Source: a bacterium | GTDB lineage: Bacteria; Patescibacteriota; Minisyncoccia; Phycocordibacterales; JABMNX01 | Assembly (NCBI GenBank): GCA_002687905.1 | Contig: NZBM01000001.1 | Span: forward strand, 1 to 34,950 | Reading direction: 5' to 3' | DNA length: 34,950 bases | Made by a program: the position numbers and the translations under genes | Shown here: positions 8,553-18,517 of the stretch, in pieces | How positions within the stretch are numbered: the first letter of the stretch is position 1 | How the letters are laid out: every line of letters begins with the position of its first letter | Notes under the pieces: model-generated | The model's input: only the letters and a program-made list of their open reading frames with translations | Database searches by the model: none | Told to the model about the DNA's origin: nothing

Positions 8553-9026
8553 TTATCTATTTTTACTAAAGGTCACCTTATCACCAATGGAAATATTGAA
8601 TATTTCTACAAATCCGGAGGTCATTTCTAGAATATACAAGGAAGGACTCTCTGGTTTAAATATTTCAGGAAATGAATCAGGGCTTGCACCAGATTTTATA
8701 TCAATAATACTGCCACTTTCGTCAATCCATATTATATCAATGGGAAAATTCATATCTTTCATCCAAATTCCATACAAATCGGAATACTCAAAAGAAAACA
8801 ACATGCCTTCACCTCTTGGAAGCGCACTTCTTTTTGACAAACCCATACGACGAAGCTCCGGAGTATCCATTACTTCAACTGAAATTGGTACATTGCCAAC
8901 ATATATAGTGGAATATACTGATTTATCAAGCACGTCTGTAATAATGGAGTCGTCCTTAGCAATAAACCACACTGAAATAAGTACAGGAACAAGTAGTATT
9001 AAAAGTATTATGATTGTTTTCTGCAT
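8553..9026 (-). CDS. DUF192 family protein, membrane-anchored
   Basis: 157 residues. One N-terminal hydrophobic segment (TIIILLILLVPVLISVWFIA) is a signal anchor, followed by a DUF192 domain outside the membrane: GLSKRSALPRGEGMLFSFEYSDLYGIWMKDMNFPIDIIWIDESGSI and the C-terminal IGDKVTF. The conserved W-M-K...P-I-D-I-I-W-I-D core matches the family (Pfam PF02643), whose biochemical role is poorly defined. The ATG is six bases from a -10 box, so the mRNA is probably leaderless. The ORF on the opposite strand (8587-9039) is a shadow. Confidence 0.88.
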   Translation of the reverse strand: MQKTIIILLILLVPVLISVWFIAKDDSIITDVLDKSVYSTIYVGNVPISVEVMDTPELRRMGLSKRSALPRGEGMLFSFEYSDLYGIWMKDMNFPIDIIWIDESGSIIDIKSGASPDSFPEIFKPESPSLYILEMTSGFVEIFNISIGDKVTFSKNR

Positions 9027-9032
9027 GTCTTT

Positions 9033-9038
9033 TATATA
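9033..9038 (-). promoter_or_regulatory. -10 box of the DUF192 gene, leaderless start
   Basis: TATATA-aaagac-ATG on the minus strand: six bases separate the box from the start codon. No convincing -35 or Shine-Dalgarno is visible. Confidence 0.5.
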
Positions 9039-9080
9039 ATTACATAATTGTCCTTTAGAAAAACAGCTCAGAATATCATA

Positions 9081-9124
9081 GAGAGGATGGCTTGCCTGCC
9101 GCAGGGTGGGATTCGGTCACCCAT
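9081..9124 (+). repeat. Degenerate copy of the tRNA-Ser 3' end with an inserted palindrome
   Basis: GAGAGGATGG (9081-9090) and GATTCGGTCACCCAT (9110-9124) match the tRNA-Ser complement GAGAGGATGGGATTCGAACCCAT. They are separated by 19 bases carrying CCTGCCGCAGG, a palindrome also seen inside rnpB (5337-5347). It is not a functional tRNA. Confidence 0.5.
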
Positions 9125-9182
9125 CGCTAAGTATAATTGTTCACTTCGTTCCAATTCTACTAAGCGTGCTCGACCCCGACTC

Positions 9183-9209
9183 AAAATAAAGTCTGGGAGA
9201 CTTTATTTT
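9183..9209 (-). terminator. Hairpin, possible terminator downstream of tRNA-Ser
   Basis: AAAATAAAGTC-tggga-GACTTTATTTT, an 11-bp stem with A-rich and T-rich flanks. It lies downstream of tRNA-Ser in the direction of transcription and could work on either strand. Confidence 0.55.
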
Positions 9210-9215
9210 TCCGTC

Positions 9216-9310
9216 TTTCGAATCCCATCCTTTCTCGCGTAATGATAATTTGCTCAAACAGCATAAAGCTGTTTTTGCAAATCATTACGGAGAGGATGGG
9301 ATTCGAACCC
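9216..9310. repeat. Inverted duplication of the tRNA-Ser 3' half (fold-back)
   Basis: Left arm TTTCGAATCCCATCC...GCGTAATGATAATTTGC (from 9216) is the reverse complement of the right arm GCAAATCATTACG-GAGAGGATGGGATTCGAA (to 9307), about 31 matched bases with three short indels. Between them is a hairpin AAACAGC-ataaa-GCTGTTT. The right arm is the real tRNA 3' end and its flank. Confidence 0.7.
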
Positions 9311-9374
9311 ATGAAGGGCGTGAACCCTTACTCGCTTTCCAAGCGAGCGCCTTCGACCACTCAGCCACCTCTCC
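9288..9374 (-). tRNA. tRNA-Ser (anticodon GGA)
   Basis: Minus-strand sequence GGAGAGGTGGCTGAGTGGTC..., with acceptor GGAGAGG/CCTCTCC, anticodon loop TTGGAAA (GGA), a long variable arm typical of tRNA-Ser, T-arm ATGGGTTCGAATCCCAT and discriminator G. CCA is not encoded (GTAATG follows). It lies 14 bases after the htpX stop, so it is probably co-transcribed with lemA-nudix-htpX. The plus-strand ORFs over it are artefacts. Confidence 0.96.
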
Positions 9375-9388
9375 AGACGCTCTATATA

Positions 9389-10282
9389 CTATTTGCTCCC
9401 TCGAAGTGCTGCAACCCTCTCTACTACTGGCGGGTGCGTCATAAAAAACTTATGAAGTCCTTTTCTAGCTTCGGCTCCAAAAGGATTTGAGATAAAAAGG
9501 TGCGCTGTAGCATTATTTGCCCTTTTCATCGGCGCTTTGTACGTACTTATTTTTAGAAGTGCAGAAGCGAGTCCTTCAGGATAGCGCGTTAAAAGTGCGC
9601 CCGAGGCGTCAGCTAAAAACTCTCTTTTTCTTGAAATAGCGAGTTGAATAAGCTTTGCAATTATTGGTGAAAGTATTGCAAGCACAATCCCTGCAATCAC
9701 TAGAAATACACCCAATCTATTGTCGCGACTGTTTCCATGTCCCCCATAAAGACTCATTCGTATAAAGAAATCAGAGATAAGGGCAATAAAACCAACGAGA
9801 ACCACTACCACCGTCATTACGAGCATATCTCTGTTTCCAATGTGTGAAAGCTCGTGCGCTATCACTCCCTCAAGTTCATTTCTATCAAGCATAGAAAGAA
9901 GCCCTGAAGTCACTGCCACAACCGCATGCTCTTCATCTCGCCCCGTTGCAAAAGCGTTTGGTGCACTATCTTCAATAATATAGAGTTTGGGCATTTTAAG
10001 CCCTGCTGTAATAGAGAGATTTTCAACTATGTTCCACAATTCCCTATTTTCCTCTCGCTTCACCTCTCTTGCCCCAGTCATTTTGAGAACTATTCTGTCT
10101 GAATACCAATACGCACCAATGTTCATAAAAATACTTATCCCTACTGCAATCCAAAGAATAATCGGTGCATTCATAATGTATGAAAACGCAAAGCCAACAC
10201 CGATAACCACCACAAGAAATATGGTCATCAAAAACCACGTCTTTCTTACGTTACCATCTTGATGTGTGTAAATACTTGCCAT
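9389..10282 (-). CDS. htpX: Membrane zinc metalloprotease HtpX
   Basis: M48-family protease that degrades damaged membrane proteins. 297 residues, close to family length. Two N-terminal helices (about residues 17-55), the zinc motif HELSHIGNRD with HExxH, two further helices (VVVVLVGFIALISDFF and VFLVIAGIVLAILSPIIAKLI) and the third ligand region KREFLADASGA. The start is 3 bases after the stop of the Nudix gene; lemA, the Nudix gene and htpX form a tight minus-strand operon. LemA next to HtpX is a recurrent bacterial pairing. Confidence 0.95.
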   Translation of the reverse strand: MASIYTHQDGNVRKTWFLMTIFLVVVIGVGFAFSYIMNAPIILWIAVGISIFMNIGAYWYSDRIVLKMTGAREVKREENRELWNIVENLSITAGLKMPKLYIIEDSAPNAFATGRDEEHAVVAVTSGLLSMLDRNELEGVIAHELSHIGNRDMLVMTVVVVLVGFIALISDFFIRMSLYGGHGNSRDNRLGVFLVIAGIVLAILSPIIAKLIQLAISRKREFLADASGALLTRYPEGLASALLKISTYKAPMKRANNATAHLFISNPFGAEARKGLHKFFMTHPPVVERVAALRGSK

Positions 10283-10285
10283 ACT

Positions 10286-10795
10286 TTATGAAAAAATCTT
10301 CATTGTCTTTTTTACTTCGTCCTTAACCCCTTCTATACAGTCACATTTCATTACTTCGTCTTCATCAACCCAAGCAAAATCAGTGAATGCATCTTCTTCA
10401 AGAGACACTTCACCCTCCTTATACTTTGCCGCAAACCTAACAAGTATCACTGGAATGCCGTCAGGGCGTACAAAAAACACGCTGTTAATATACTCAAGAT
10501 AATCCTGTATCTCAATACCCGCTTCCTCCAGTGTTTCTCTTCTTAAAAGCTCCTCAATTGCATTTTCAAAATCAATAACATCTCCGTTCATACGTGTTGG
10601 ATTTTCTAAATCAAAATCCCCCCACTCAAGCTTTCCTCCCGGCACCGCCCATTTATTTGGATGCACCTTTTCTCTTGAATGACGCTTTAATATGAGACAT
10701 TTCTTATCACTCTCGTGATATACGACTACATTTGCAACAAAATAAAAGAGCTTGTCGCTCTTTGCACTCTCTGTACTTATTGCCTTAGTAGGCAT
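10286..10795 (-). CDS. Nudix hydrolase with an insertion in the Nudix box
   Basis: Predicted to hydrolyse a nucleoside diphosphate linked to X; substrate unknown. 169 residues. The Nudix signature is visible as VPGGKLEWGD ... ENAIEELLRRETLEEAGIEI, with REUxEExGU intact. About 18 residues (FDLENPTRMNGDVIDF) separate the glycine-rich start from the helix, a longer gap than the usual box. The gene sits one base after the lemA stop and 3 bases before htpX, so it is translated as part of that operon. Confidence 0.88.
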   Translation of the reverse strand: MPTKAISTESAKSDKLFYFVANVVVYHESDKKCLILKRHSREKVHPNKWAVPGGKLEWGDFDLENPTRMNGDVIDFENAIEELLRRETLEEAGIEIQDYLEYINSVFFVRPDGIPVILVRFAAKYKEGEVSLEEDAFTDFAWVDEDEVMKCDCIEGVKDEVKKTMKIFS

Positions 10796-10796
10796 T

Positions 10797-11357
10797 TTAG
10801 AACTTCACCTTTACAGGTTCTTTTGCCGCAGCTTCACTCTCATCAAGTTCAAAGAAGTCTCGTTCTTCGAACTTAAAAGCATTCCCGACAATATTTTGAG
10901 GAAAACTCTGAAGTGCTGTATTTAGATCACGAACATTTGTGTTGTAGAAACGACGCGCTGCTTGAATTTTATTCTCCGTATCAGAAAGCTCGCGCTGAAG
11001 TTCAAGAAAGTTTTCATTTGCTTTAAGGTCTGGGTAGTTTTCAGACACTGCAAAAAGAGACTTTAGTGCTCCTGTAAGCATATTTTCAGCTCTCCCATGC
11101 TCCTCAATTGTGCCAGCATTCATTGCGGCTGTGCGCATCTCTGTTACTTTCTCAAATGTGTTTTTTTCGTGCGCGGCATAACCTTTGACTGTATCAACTA
11201 GATTTGGAATAAGGTCATAGCGACGCTTTAGCTGAACATCAATGTCTGCCCATGCCTCCTCCGCACGGTTTACCATTCTTATAAAACTGTTGTAAGCAAA
11301 GATTACCCAGAGGGCAACTACCGCAACTACTCCAATTACTATGTATAGAATATTCAT
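10797..11357 (-). CDS. lemA: LemA family protein
   Basis: 186 residues. N-terminal helix (ILYIVIGVVAVVALWVIFAYNSF), then the LemA four-helix domain: NRAEEAWADIDVQLKRRYDLIPNLVDTVKGYAAHEK, followed by ENFLELQRELSDTENKIQAARRFYNTNVRDLNTALQSFPQNIV, which fits the family closely. The function of LemA is unresolved; linkage to HtpX suggests a membrane quality-control role. First gene of its operon. Its leader of about 32 bases contains half of a palindromic repeat found again at 28443-28485. Confidence 0.93.
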   Translation of the reverse strand: MNILYIVIGVVAVVALWVIFAYNSFIRMVNRAEEAWADIDVQLKRRYDLIPNLVDTVKGYAAHEKNTFEKVTEMRTAAMNAGTIEEHGRAENMLTGALKSLFAVSENYPDLKANENFLELQRELSDTENKIQAARRFYNTNVRDLNTALQSFPQNIVGNAFKFEERDFFELDESEAAAKEPVKVKF

Positions 11358-11361
11358 ATTT

Positions 11362-11390
11362 TAAGCCAAAATTTGCGACTCAACCGGTTG
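11362..11390 (-). repeat. 29-bp repeat in the lemA leader (copy 1)
   Basis: Minus strand CAACCGGTTGAGTCGCAAATTTTGGCTTA, identical over 29 bases to plus 28457-28485. Here only one palindrome arm is complete; the other side reads ATAATCAACC. Confidence 0.8.
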
Positions 11391-11395
11391 GGTTG

Positions 11396-11401
11396 ATTAT
11401 A
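11396..11401 (-). promoter_or_regulatory. Extended -10 promoter of lemA-nudix-htpX-tRNA-Ser
   Basis: TGC-TATAAT on the minus strand, an extended -10 element directly after the groEL stop. No strong -35 is visible. The predicted leader is about 32 bases and includes the 29-bp repeat. Confidence 0.6.
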
Positions 11402-11407
11402 GCACCA

Positions 11408-13382
<1,975 letters not shown>

Positions 13383-13402
13383 ATCTAAATTTATGCGCAG
13401 GA

Positions 13403-13431
13403 ATTATAGACTCTAAACACCTTTATGTCAA
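13403..13431 (-). promoter_or_regulatory. Consensus sigma-70 promoter of groES-groEL
   Basis: TTGACA (13426-13431), 17-bp spacer, TATAAT (13403-13408) on the minus strand: a perfect consensus. It overlaps back to back with the region just upstream of the secG promoter. Confidence 0.9.
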
Positions 13432-13437
13432 ATCCAC

Positions 13438-13465
13438 TTGCCAAATTGATGGCCAGTGCTATACT
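13438..13465 (+). promoter_or_regulatory. Promoter of secG
   Basis: TTGCCA (13438-13443), 16-bp spacer, TATACT (13460-13465). The secG ATG is nine bases further on, leaving a leader of only about 2-4 bases. Confidence 0.7.
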
Positions 13466-13474
13466 CCCTCTCAA

Positions 13475-13705
13475 ATGGAAGCATTAGAGGCATTACTGCC
13501 ATATATACAGATTGCGCTCTCCATCCTACTAGTTATAGCCATACTGCTTCAGCAGACCGGCGCTGGGCTTGGAGGTGCTTTTGGAGGAGACAACTTTAGC
13601 GCGGGTTTTCACACAAGACGAGGTGCTGAAAGAACTCTTTTCTATGGAACCATAGTCATTGGCGTACTTTTTGGGCTTTCAGCATTTATTGCACTCATTA
13701 TCTAA
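13475..13705 (+). CDS. secG: Preprotein translocase subunit SecG
   Basis: Small subunit of the SecYEG channel. I place the start at the ATG 13475 (MEALEALLPYIQIALS), giving 76 residues, the family size. The longer ORF of the track (from 13349) would begin inside groES and cross both promoters. Two helices (YIQIALSILLVIAILLQQ and LFYGTIVIGVLFGLSAFIALII) flank the conserved cytoplasmic loop GAGLGGAFGGDNFSAGFHTRRGAERTLF. No Shine-Dalgarno; a near-leaderless transcript is likely. Confidence 0.93.
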   Translation: MEALEALLPYIQIALSILLVIAILLQQTGAGLGGAFGGDNFSAGFHTRRGAERTLFYGTIVIGVLFGLSAFIALII

Positions 13706-13735
13706 TAACTAATCTCTAGACCGAGATAAAAATAC

Positions 13736-15472
13736 GTGAAATATAAAAGCTTTTTGCTAAGGAGATTTGAAATCCCTAAGGCTGAAACACTACGAAATAC
13801 TGTTAAAAATCTTTCTCCACTTGAGAAGGTAATTTTTAGTGTACTTGTTGGATTCCTCGCTATTACCACTTTCTCACTTCTCTCTTCTGTAAACAAATTC
13901 TTAATAAGCGATGTACCTGCTCGCGGAGGAGCACTTTCCGAAGGTATTGTTGGATTCCCAAGATTCATTAATCCAGTACTAGCCACAACTGATGCCGACA
14001 GAGATTTAACTGCGCTCATCTACTCGGGACTCCTTCGCGCAACCCCAGAAGGTCTTCTTACTCCAGATTTAGCAGAGAACTATTCAATATCAGAAGACGG
14101 TTTAACTTATAGCTTTGTAATAAAAGAAGACGCAGTATTTCATGACGGAAAACCTGTCACTGCTGACGATGTAGTATTCACAATTCTCCGCGCTCAAGAC
14201 CCGGCACTAAAGAGTCCTAAAAGAGCAAACTGGGACGGAGTATCGGTTGAAAAAATTGATGAAAGAGAAATCAGTTTTACACTAAATCGTCCATACGCTC
14301 CTTTTCTTGAAAATACAACTATTGGAATACTCCCATCTCATATATGGAGAGTGGTTGAGTCTGACCAATTCCCATTTAGCGACAGAAACACCGAGCCTGT
14401 AGGTTCTGGTCCTTATAAAGTAGACAAAATTGAGAGAAATAATTCGGGAGTACCGGAACTCTACATATTAAAATCATTCAATAACTATTCTTTAGGAGAG
14501 CCATTTATAAGCACACTTACATTCAAGTTTTACACTGGAGAGGATGAGCTTTTAAGAAGTTATGAAAGAGGTAAAATAGACTCACTAAACAGCATTGCCT
14601 CCGAATCACTTCGCCAAATAAACCCAAAGAGGACCGAAAAAGTTCCCCTGCCAAGGATGTTTGCAGTATTCTTCAATCAAAACCAGGCGCAAATATTCTC
14701 AAATTTTGAAGTAAGAAAAGCGCTGGAGGCTGTTATAGATAAGAGAAAGATTGTAAGTGAAGTGCTGGGAGGATACGCAACAATGGTAGATAGTCCAATA
14801 CCTCCAGGCCTACTCCCAAGGTCAACTACCCCGGACGAGAAGACCTTTAACGAGAAAGAGAAGCTGGAAGAAGGAAAAGAGATACTAGAGAAAAGTGGTT
14901 GGAAATTTGATGAGGAAGAAAATCTTTGGAAACACTCAAAAAAAGGAATCCTTTCTTTCTCCCTTGCTACCTCAAACGTAAAGGAGCTCAAGGCGGTCTC
15001 TCAAATCATTAAGGAGTCGTGGGAAAAACTTGGTATAGATGTAAATCTTCAAATCTTTGCTGTTGGAGATTTAAATCAAAACATAATAAGGCCTAGAAAA
15101 TACGATGCGCTTTTATTTGGAGAGATTGTCGGTAGAGAGCTAGATCTATTTGCTTTCTGGCATTCCTCACAAAGAAATGATCCTGGATTAAACATTGCCC
15201 TTTACGCAAACATTGATGCAGACGCTTTTCTTGAAAAAGGAAGAACCGCAACAGATAAGCGTATACAATTTGATGCATATAGAGACTTTGAGAAAGAAGT
15301 TAAGGTGGATTCCCCCGCTATCTTTCTTTATTCTCCCGACTTTATATACATAGTTCCCGAGCGAATAAAAGGTCTATCGCTTGGTTCAGTAACAACTCCT
15401 GCGGAACGTTTCTTAAATGTCCACGAGTGGTACATAAAAACAGATCGCGTATGGAATTTCTTTGCTAATTAA
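13736..15472 (+). CDS. ABC transporter substrate-binding protein, family 5 (peptide/oligopeptide type), membrane-anchored
   Basis: 578 residues, GTG start. One helix near residues 33-55 (VIFSVLVGFLAITTFSLLSSV) anchors it; there is no lipoprotein Cys. The SBP_bac_5 fold is evident: EGIVGFPRFINPVLATTDADRDLTALIYSGLLRATPEGLLTPDLAENYSISEDGLTYSFVIKEDAVFHDGKPVTADDVVFTILRAQDP is the family signature region, and VGSGPYKVDKIE follows. No permease or ATPase gene is adjacent, so the partner transporter must lie elsewhere or the protein acts differently. It follows secG by 30 bases and precedes the RNase J gene by 12. Confidence 0.9.
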   Translation: MKYKSFLLRRFEIPKAETLRNTVKNLSPLEKVIFSVLVGFLAITTFSLLSSVNKFLISDVPARGGALSEGIVGFPRFINPVLATTDADRDLTALIYSGLLRATPEGLLTPDLAENYSISEDGLTYSFVIKEDAVFHDGKPVTADDVVFTILRAQDPALKSPKRANWDGVSVEKIDEREISFTLNRPYAPFLENTTIGILPSHIWRVVESDQFPFSDRNTEPVGSGPYKVDKIERNNSGVPELYILKSFNNYSLGEPFISTLTFKFYTGEDELLRSYERGKIDSLNSIASESLRQINPKRTEKVPLPRMFAVFFNQNQAQIFSNFEVRKALEAVIDKRKIVSEVLGGYATMVDSPIPPGLLPRSTTPDEKTFNEKEKLEEGKEILEKSGWKFDEEENLWKHSKKGILSFSLATSNVKELKAVSQIIKESWEKLGIDVNLQIFAVGDLNQNIIRPRKYDALLFGEIVGRELDLFAFWHSSQRNDPGLNIALYANIDADAFLEKGRTATDKRIQFDAYRDFEKEVKVDSPAIFLYSPDFIYIVPERIKGLSLGSVTTPAERFLNVHEWYIKTDRVWNFFAN

Positions 15473-15484
15473 TAATTAACTAAA

Positions 15485-17296
15485 ATGCCCCCAAGAAAAA
15501 CTACAAGACTAAACACTAGAAGAACTTCTCAAAGGAAAACCTCCGGCAGAAAAACTACAAATAGAGCTTCTAGAAATGCTCCCAGTCTAGCTCCTAGAAA
15601 AAAGGAAGTTGTAATACCTGCGCCCGGAGAAGATACGGTTAGAATAATACCTTTAGGAGGAGTTGAAGAGGTTGGAAGAAATATGACCGCAGTAGAAACT
15701 GCCGATGATATCGTGGTAGTTGATGCCGGTTTTCAGTTTGTGGCAGAAGAAGCTCCGGGTGTAGATTATGTGCTTCCAAATACACGCTATCTTGAACAAA
15801 GGAAAAATAAAATAAGAGCTCTTATAGTTACCCACGGACACTTAGACCACATAGGTGGTATTCCTTACATAATGGAAAGAATCGGAAACCCTCCGATTTA
15901 TACTAGCGAGCTTACCGCAATGATGATTAAGAAGAGGAATGAGGAGTTTCGTAATCTCAAACAGTCTGAAGTACATACTCTTGACCCAAACGCCCCTCTT
16001 ACGCTAGGAAAGATGAAAATAAAAACTTTCCCAGTTACTCACTCAATTCCTGATTCAACTGGAATAATAATTAGCACTAAACATGGAAACGTAGTTTTAA
16101 GTGGTGACTTAAAGCTTGAACACGAAGACGAAATACCAAGCAAAAGAGAGGAGGCAAACTGGGCAAAATTTGAAAAAGAGAAAAATATCATATTTATTGC
16201 CGACTCAACTAATGCTCAACAAGATGGATTCTCAATACCAGAGAGAAGGGTCTTTGAAACACTTGAAGATATAATCAAAGGTGCGAGTGGAAGAGTAATT
16301 ATTGGAACTTTTGCTTCACAGTTTGAGCGAATGATTAAGATAATTGAAATTTGCGAGAAGCTCAATAAAAAAATAGTCACAGAAGGAAGAAGTATAAAAA
16401 CAAACCTTGAAATTGCTGAAAGAGCAAAAAGAGTTGAACCAAAAAAAGGCACTATAATCCCCTCTCAAGAGATGTCTGATTATCCGCCAGACAAGATAGT
16501 TATTCTTTCTACTGGTGCGCAAGGTGAAGAATTTGCTGCTCTTTCAAGGATTGCGACCGGAAAACATAAGTTCGTTAAATTAACAAAAAGGGACACTATA
16601 GTTCTTTCATCTTCTGTCATTCCTGGAAATGAACTTGCGGTTCAGAGACTCAAAGACAACCTCTACCGACACGCAGGGAAGATAATCCACTACAGAGCTT
16701 CAGACGTGCATTCAACAGGCCACGGAAATACCGGCGAGCTAATCTGGATAAATAAAAAAGTGGGAGCTAAGTTCTTTATGCCCGCGTATGGCTATCGCTC
16801 AATGACGCAAAGCCATGCAAATGCAGTGATAGAGTCTGGCTTTCCGGAGAAAAACGTAGTTGTAGCAGACAACGGAACAATAGTTGATATAGAGAAAGGA
16901 GAAAAAATGACAGTTAGAAAAGAAATGGCGCCGTCAAATCCGATGATGGTTGACGGCTTTTCAATCGGAGATGTTCAAGATGTTGTTATTCGAGATAGAA
17001 AAAACATGTCCCAAGATGGAATGTTCGTCGTCATTGCTACTATTAATTTAAAGACTGGAAAGCTTAGAAAATCCCCCGACATCATATCCCGTGGTTTCGT
17101 ATACCTTAGAGAATCCCAAGACCTTCTTCAACAAACTCGTCTTATCATCAAAAAGAGTATTGAAAATTCCACAAATGGAATGCATCCTATAAACTTTGAC
17201 TTCGTGAAGGATAATCTGACGGATGAAGTAGCAAACTTCCTGTTCCAGAAGACTAATAAGCACCCAATAGTTATACCAGTGCTTCTCGGCGTATAA
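15485..17296 (+). CDS. rnj: Ribonuclease J
   Basis: Metallo-beta-lactamase/beta-CASP nuclease with 5' exo- and endonuclease activity in mRNA decay. 603 residues. An N-terminal basic, Thr/Arg/Lys-rich tail of about 45 residues precedes VRIIPLGGVEEVGRNM. The metal motif THGHLDHIGGIPY (HxHxDH) is intact, followed by VVLSGDLKLEH and the beta-CASP part (GTFASQFERM; SSSVIPGNE; RASDVHSTGHGN with the conserved His). PKFFMPAYGYR-like AKFFMPAYGYRSM and a C-terminal domain complete it. Strong match to RNase J1/J2. The promoter of the next gene overlaps its final codons. Confidence 0.96.
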   Translation: MPPRKTTRLNTRRTSQRKTSGRKTTNRASRNAPSLAPRKKEVVIPAPGEDTVRIIPLGGVEEVGRNMTAVETADDIVVVDAGFQFVAEEAPGVDYVLPNTRYLEQRKNKIRALIVTHGHLDHIGGIPYIMERIGNPPIYTSELTAMMIKKRNEEFRNLKQSEVHTLDPNAPLTLGKMKIKTFPVTHSIPDSTGIIISTKHGNVVLSGDLKLEHEDEIPSKREEANWAKFEKEKNIIFIADSTNAQQDGFSIPERRVFETLEDIIKGASGRVIIGTFASQFERMIKIIEICEKLNKKIVTEGRSIKTNLEIAERAKRVEPKKGTIIPSQEMSDYPPDKIVILSTGAQGEEFAALSRIATGKHKFVKLTKRDTIVLSSSVIPGNELAVQRLKDNLYRHAGKIIHYRASDVHSTGHGNTGELIWINKKVGAKFFMPAYGYRSMTQSHANAVIESGFPEKNVVVADNGTIVDIEKGEKMTVRKEMAPSNPMMVDGFSIGDVQDVVIRDRKNMSQDGMFVVIATINLKTGKLRKSPDIISRGFVYLRESQDLLQQTRLIIKKSIENSTNGMHPINFDFVKDNLTDEVANFLFQKTNKHPIVIPVLLGV

Positions 17297-17297
17297 T
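17292..17297 (+). promoter_or_regulatory. -10 box of the MFS gene, embedded in the RNase J stop, leaderless start
   Basis: TATAAT-cttata-ATG. The TAA stop of the RNase J gene lies inside the box, and six bases separate the box from the next start. Confidence 0.6.
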
Positions 17298-17303
17298 CTT
17301 ATA

Positions 17304-18485
17304 ATGGTATTTTCACGCCAGCTTATTCGCCAAAAACTCTCTTTTGGGGCTCTTTATGTAATTAATTTTGCATTCTCCTTCCATTTCTTCTTCACGATAT
17401 ATTTCAACTCAACATTCCTTGAGGAACGTGGAGTTGAGCAATCGCTTGTTGGACTCATCTATATAATTGGTTCTTTTCTTAGTATATTTGGTCTTTATTT
17501 TGCCCCAAGACTGTTTAGTCTAATCGGAAATTACTTTTCAATACTTCTTTTTGCATTAATTGAAGGTTTGGCTTTCTTAGGACTTTACGCAATTACCGAC
17601 ACCTTCGCTACCATATCTTTTTTCTTAATTTACTCCGTAATGTACCCATTGATAGTAGTCAGTTTAGACATATTTCTTGAAAATTGTACAAAGATTGAGA
17701 AAAACACGGGAAGTATCAGAGGTATATTTCTTACCACAACAAATATAGCGCTGATAGTTGCTCCGCTAATTGCAGGATTTGTACTTGATTCTTATGGGTT
17801 TGAGTCAATTTACCTTGTAGCCGCGCTCCTTCTTGTGCCAATTATGTTTTTAGTTTCAATGATCCTTAAAAATTTTGAGGACCCGGTGTACGAAAAACTG
17901 AGAATATTGCCTGCAATTAAGGAACTCCATCAAAGGAGTGATATGAGGAATATCCTCATACTTCATCTTCTTTTAAGATTCTTCTTTACCTTTATGGTTA
18001 TCTACACCCCGATATACCTTCACACACAAATTGGATTCACCTTCTCCCAAATAGGAATGCTCTCGGCAATAATGCTTATACCTTTTGCTCTTTTCGAGTA
18101 TCCCTTAGGGAAAATTGCTGATACATTTTTTGGAGAAAAAGAGATACTATTTCTAGGATTCCTTTTGATGATAGTAGCAACTTCCACTCTCTCCTTTATC
18201 ACATCAGCAAGCTTCATGCTTTGGGCAGTCATATTGTTTTTAACAAGAACTGGTGCAAGTGCAGTTGAGATTATGACAGAAAGTTATTTCTTTAAACATA
18301 TTGATGGAGATGATGCAGATAACATAAGTGTATTTAGAATAATGCGACCACTTGGATACATTGTGGGACCAGCAGTTGGTACTGCATTTCTGTTTTTCTT
18401 TGATTTTCAATATATTTTCTTGGTAATTGGAATAATATTATTACCAAGCCTTCTTCTTACTCCAAGGCTTAAAGATTCAAAATAG
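17304..18485 (+). CDS. Major facilitator superfamily transporter
   Basis: 393 residues with about 12 hydrophobic segments, the usual MFS size. It begins RQLIRQKLSFGALYVINFAFSFHFFFTIYFNSTFLEERGVEQSLVGLIYIIGSFLSIFGLYFAPRL, with a central loop near residues 190-215 (KNFEDPVYEKLRILPAIKELHQRSDM) dividing two six-helix halves. The second half has YTPIYLHTQIGFTFSQIGMLSAIMLIPFALFEYPLGKIAD, resembling the MFS A-motif area. The substrate cannot be predicted. It starts 7 bases after the RNase J gene, from its own likely promoter. Confidence 0.85.
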   Translation: MVFSRQLIRQKLSFGALYVINFAFSFHFFFTIYFNSTFLEERGVEQSLVGLIYIIGSFLSIFGLYFAPRLFSLIGNYFSILLFALIEGLAFLGLYAITDTFATISFFLIYSVMYPLIVVSLDIFLENCTKIEKNTGSIRGIFLTTTNIALIVAPLIAGFVLDSYGFESIYLVAALLLVPIMFLVSMILKNFEDPVYEKLRILPAIKELHQRSDMRNILILHLLLRFFFTFMVIYTPIYLHTQIGFTFSQIGMLSAIMLIPFALFEYPLGKIADTFFGEKEILFLGFLLMIVATSTLSFITSASFMLWAVILFLTRTGASAVEIMTESYFFKHIDGDDADNISVFRIMRPLGYIVGPAVGTAFLFFFDFQYIFLVIGIILLPSLLLTPRLKDSK

Positions 18486-18517
18486 GATAGAATAAAGATA
18501 GAAAGGAGTTTCTGAAG

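Noticed and set aside
8587-9039. 150-aa plus ORF opposite DUF192
   Set aside because: Shadow of the recognised DUF192 frame.
9242-9490. Plus-strand ORFs over tRNA-Ser (82 aa and 64 aa; '...GEDGIRTHEGREPLLAFQASAFDHSATSP...')
   Set aside because: This peptide is the well-known spurious translation of the tRNA-Ser complement.
13383-13474. Search for a CIRCE heat-shock operator before groES
   Set aside because: No TTAGCACTC-N9-GAGTGCTAA-like inverted repeat is present.
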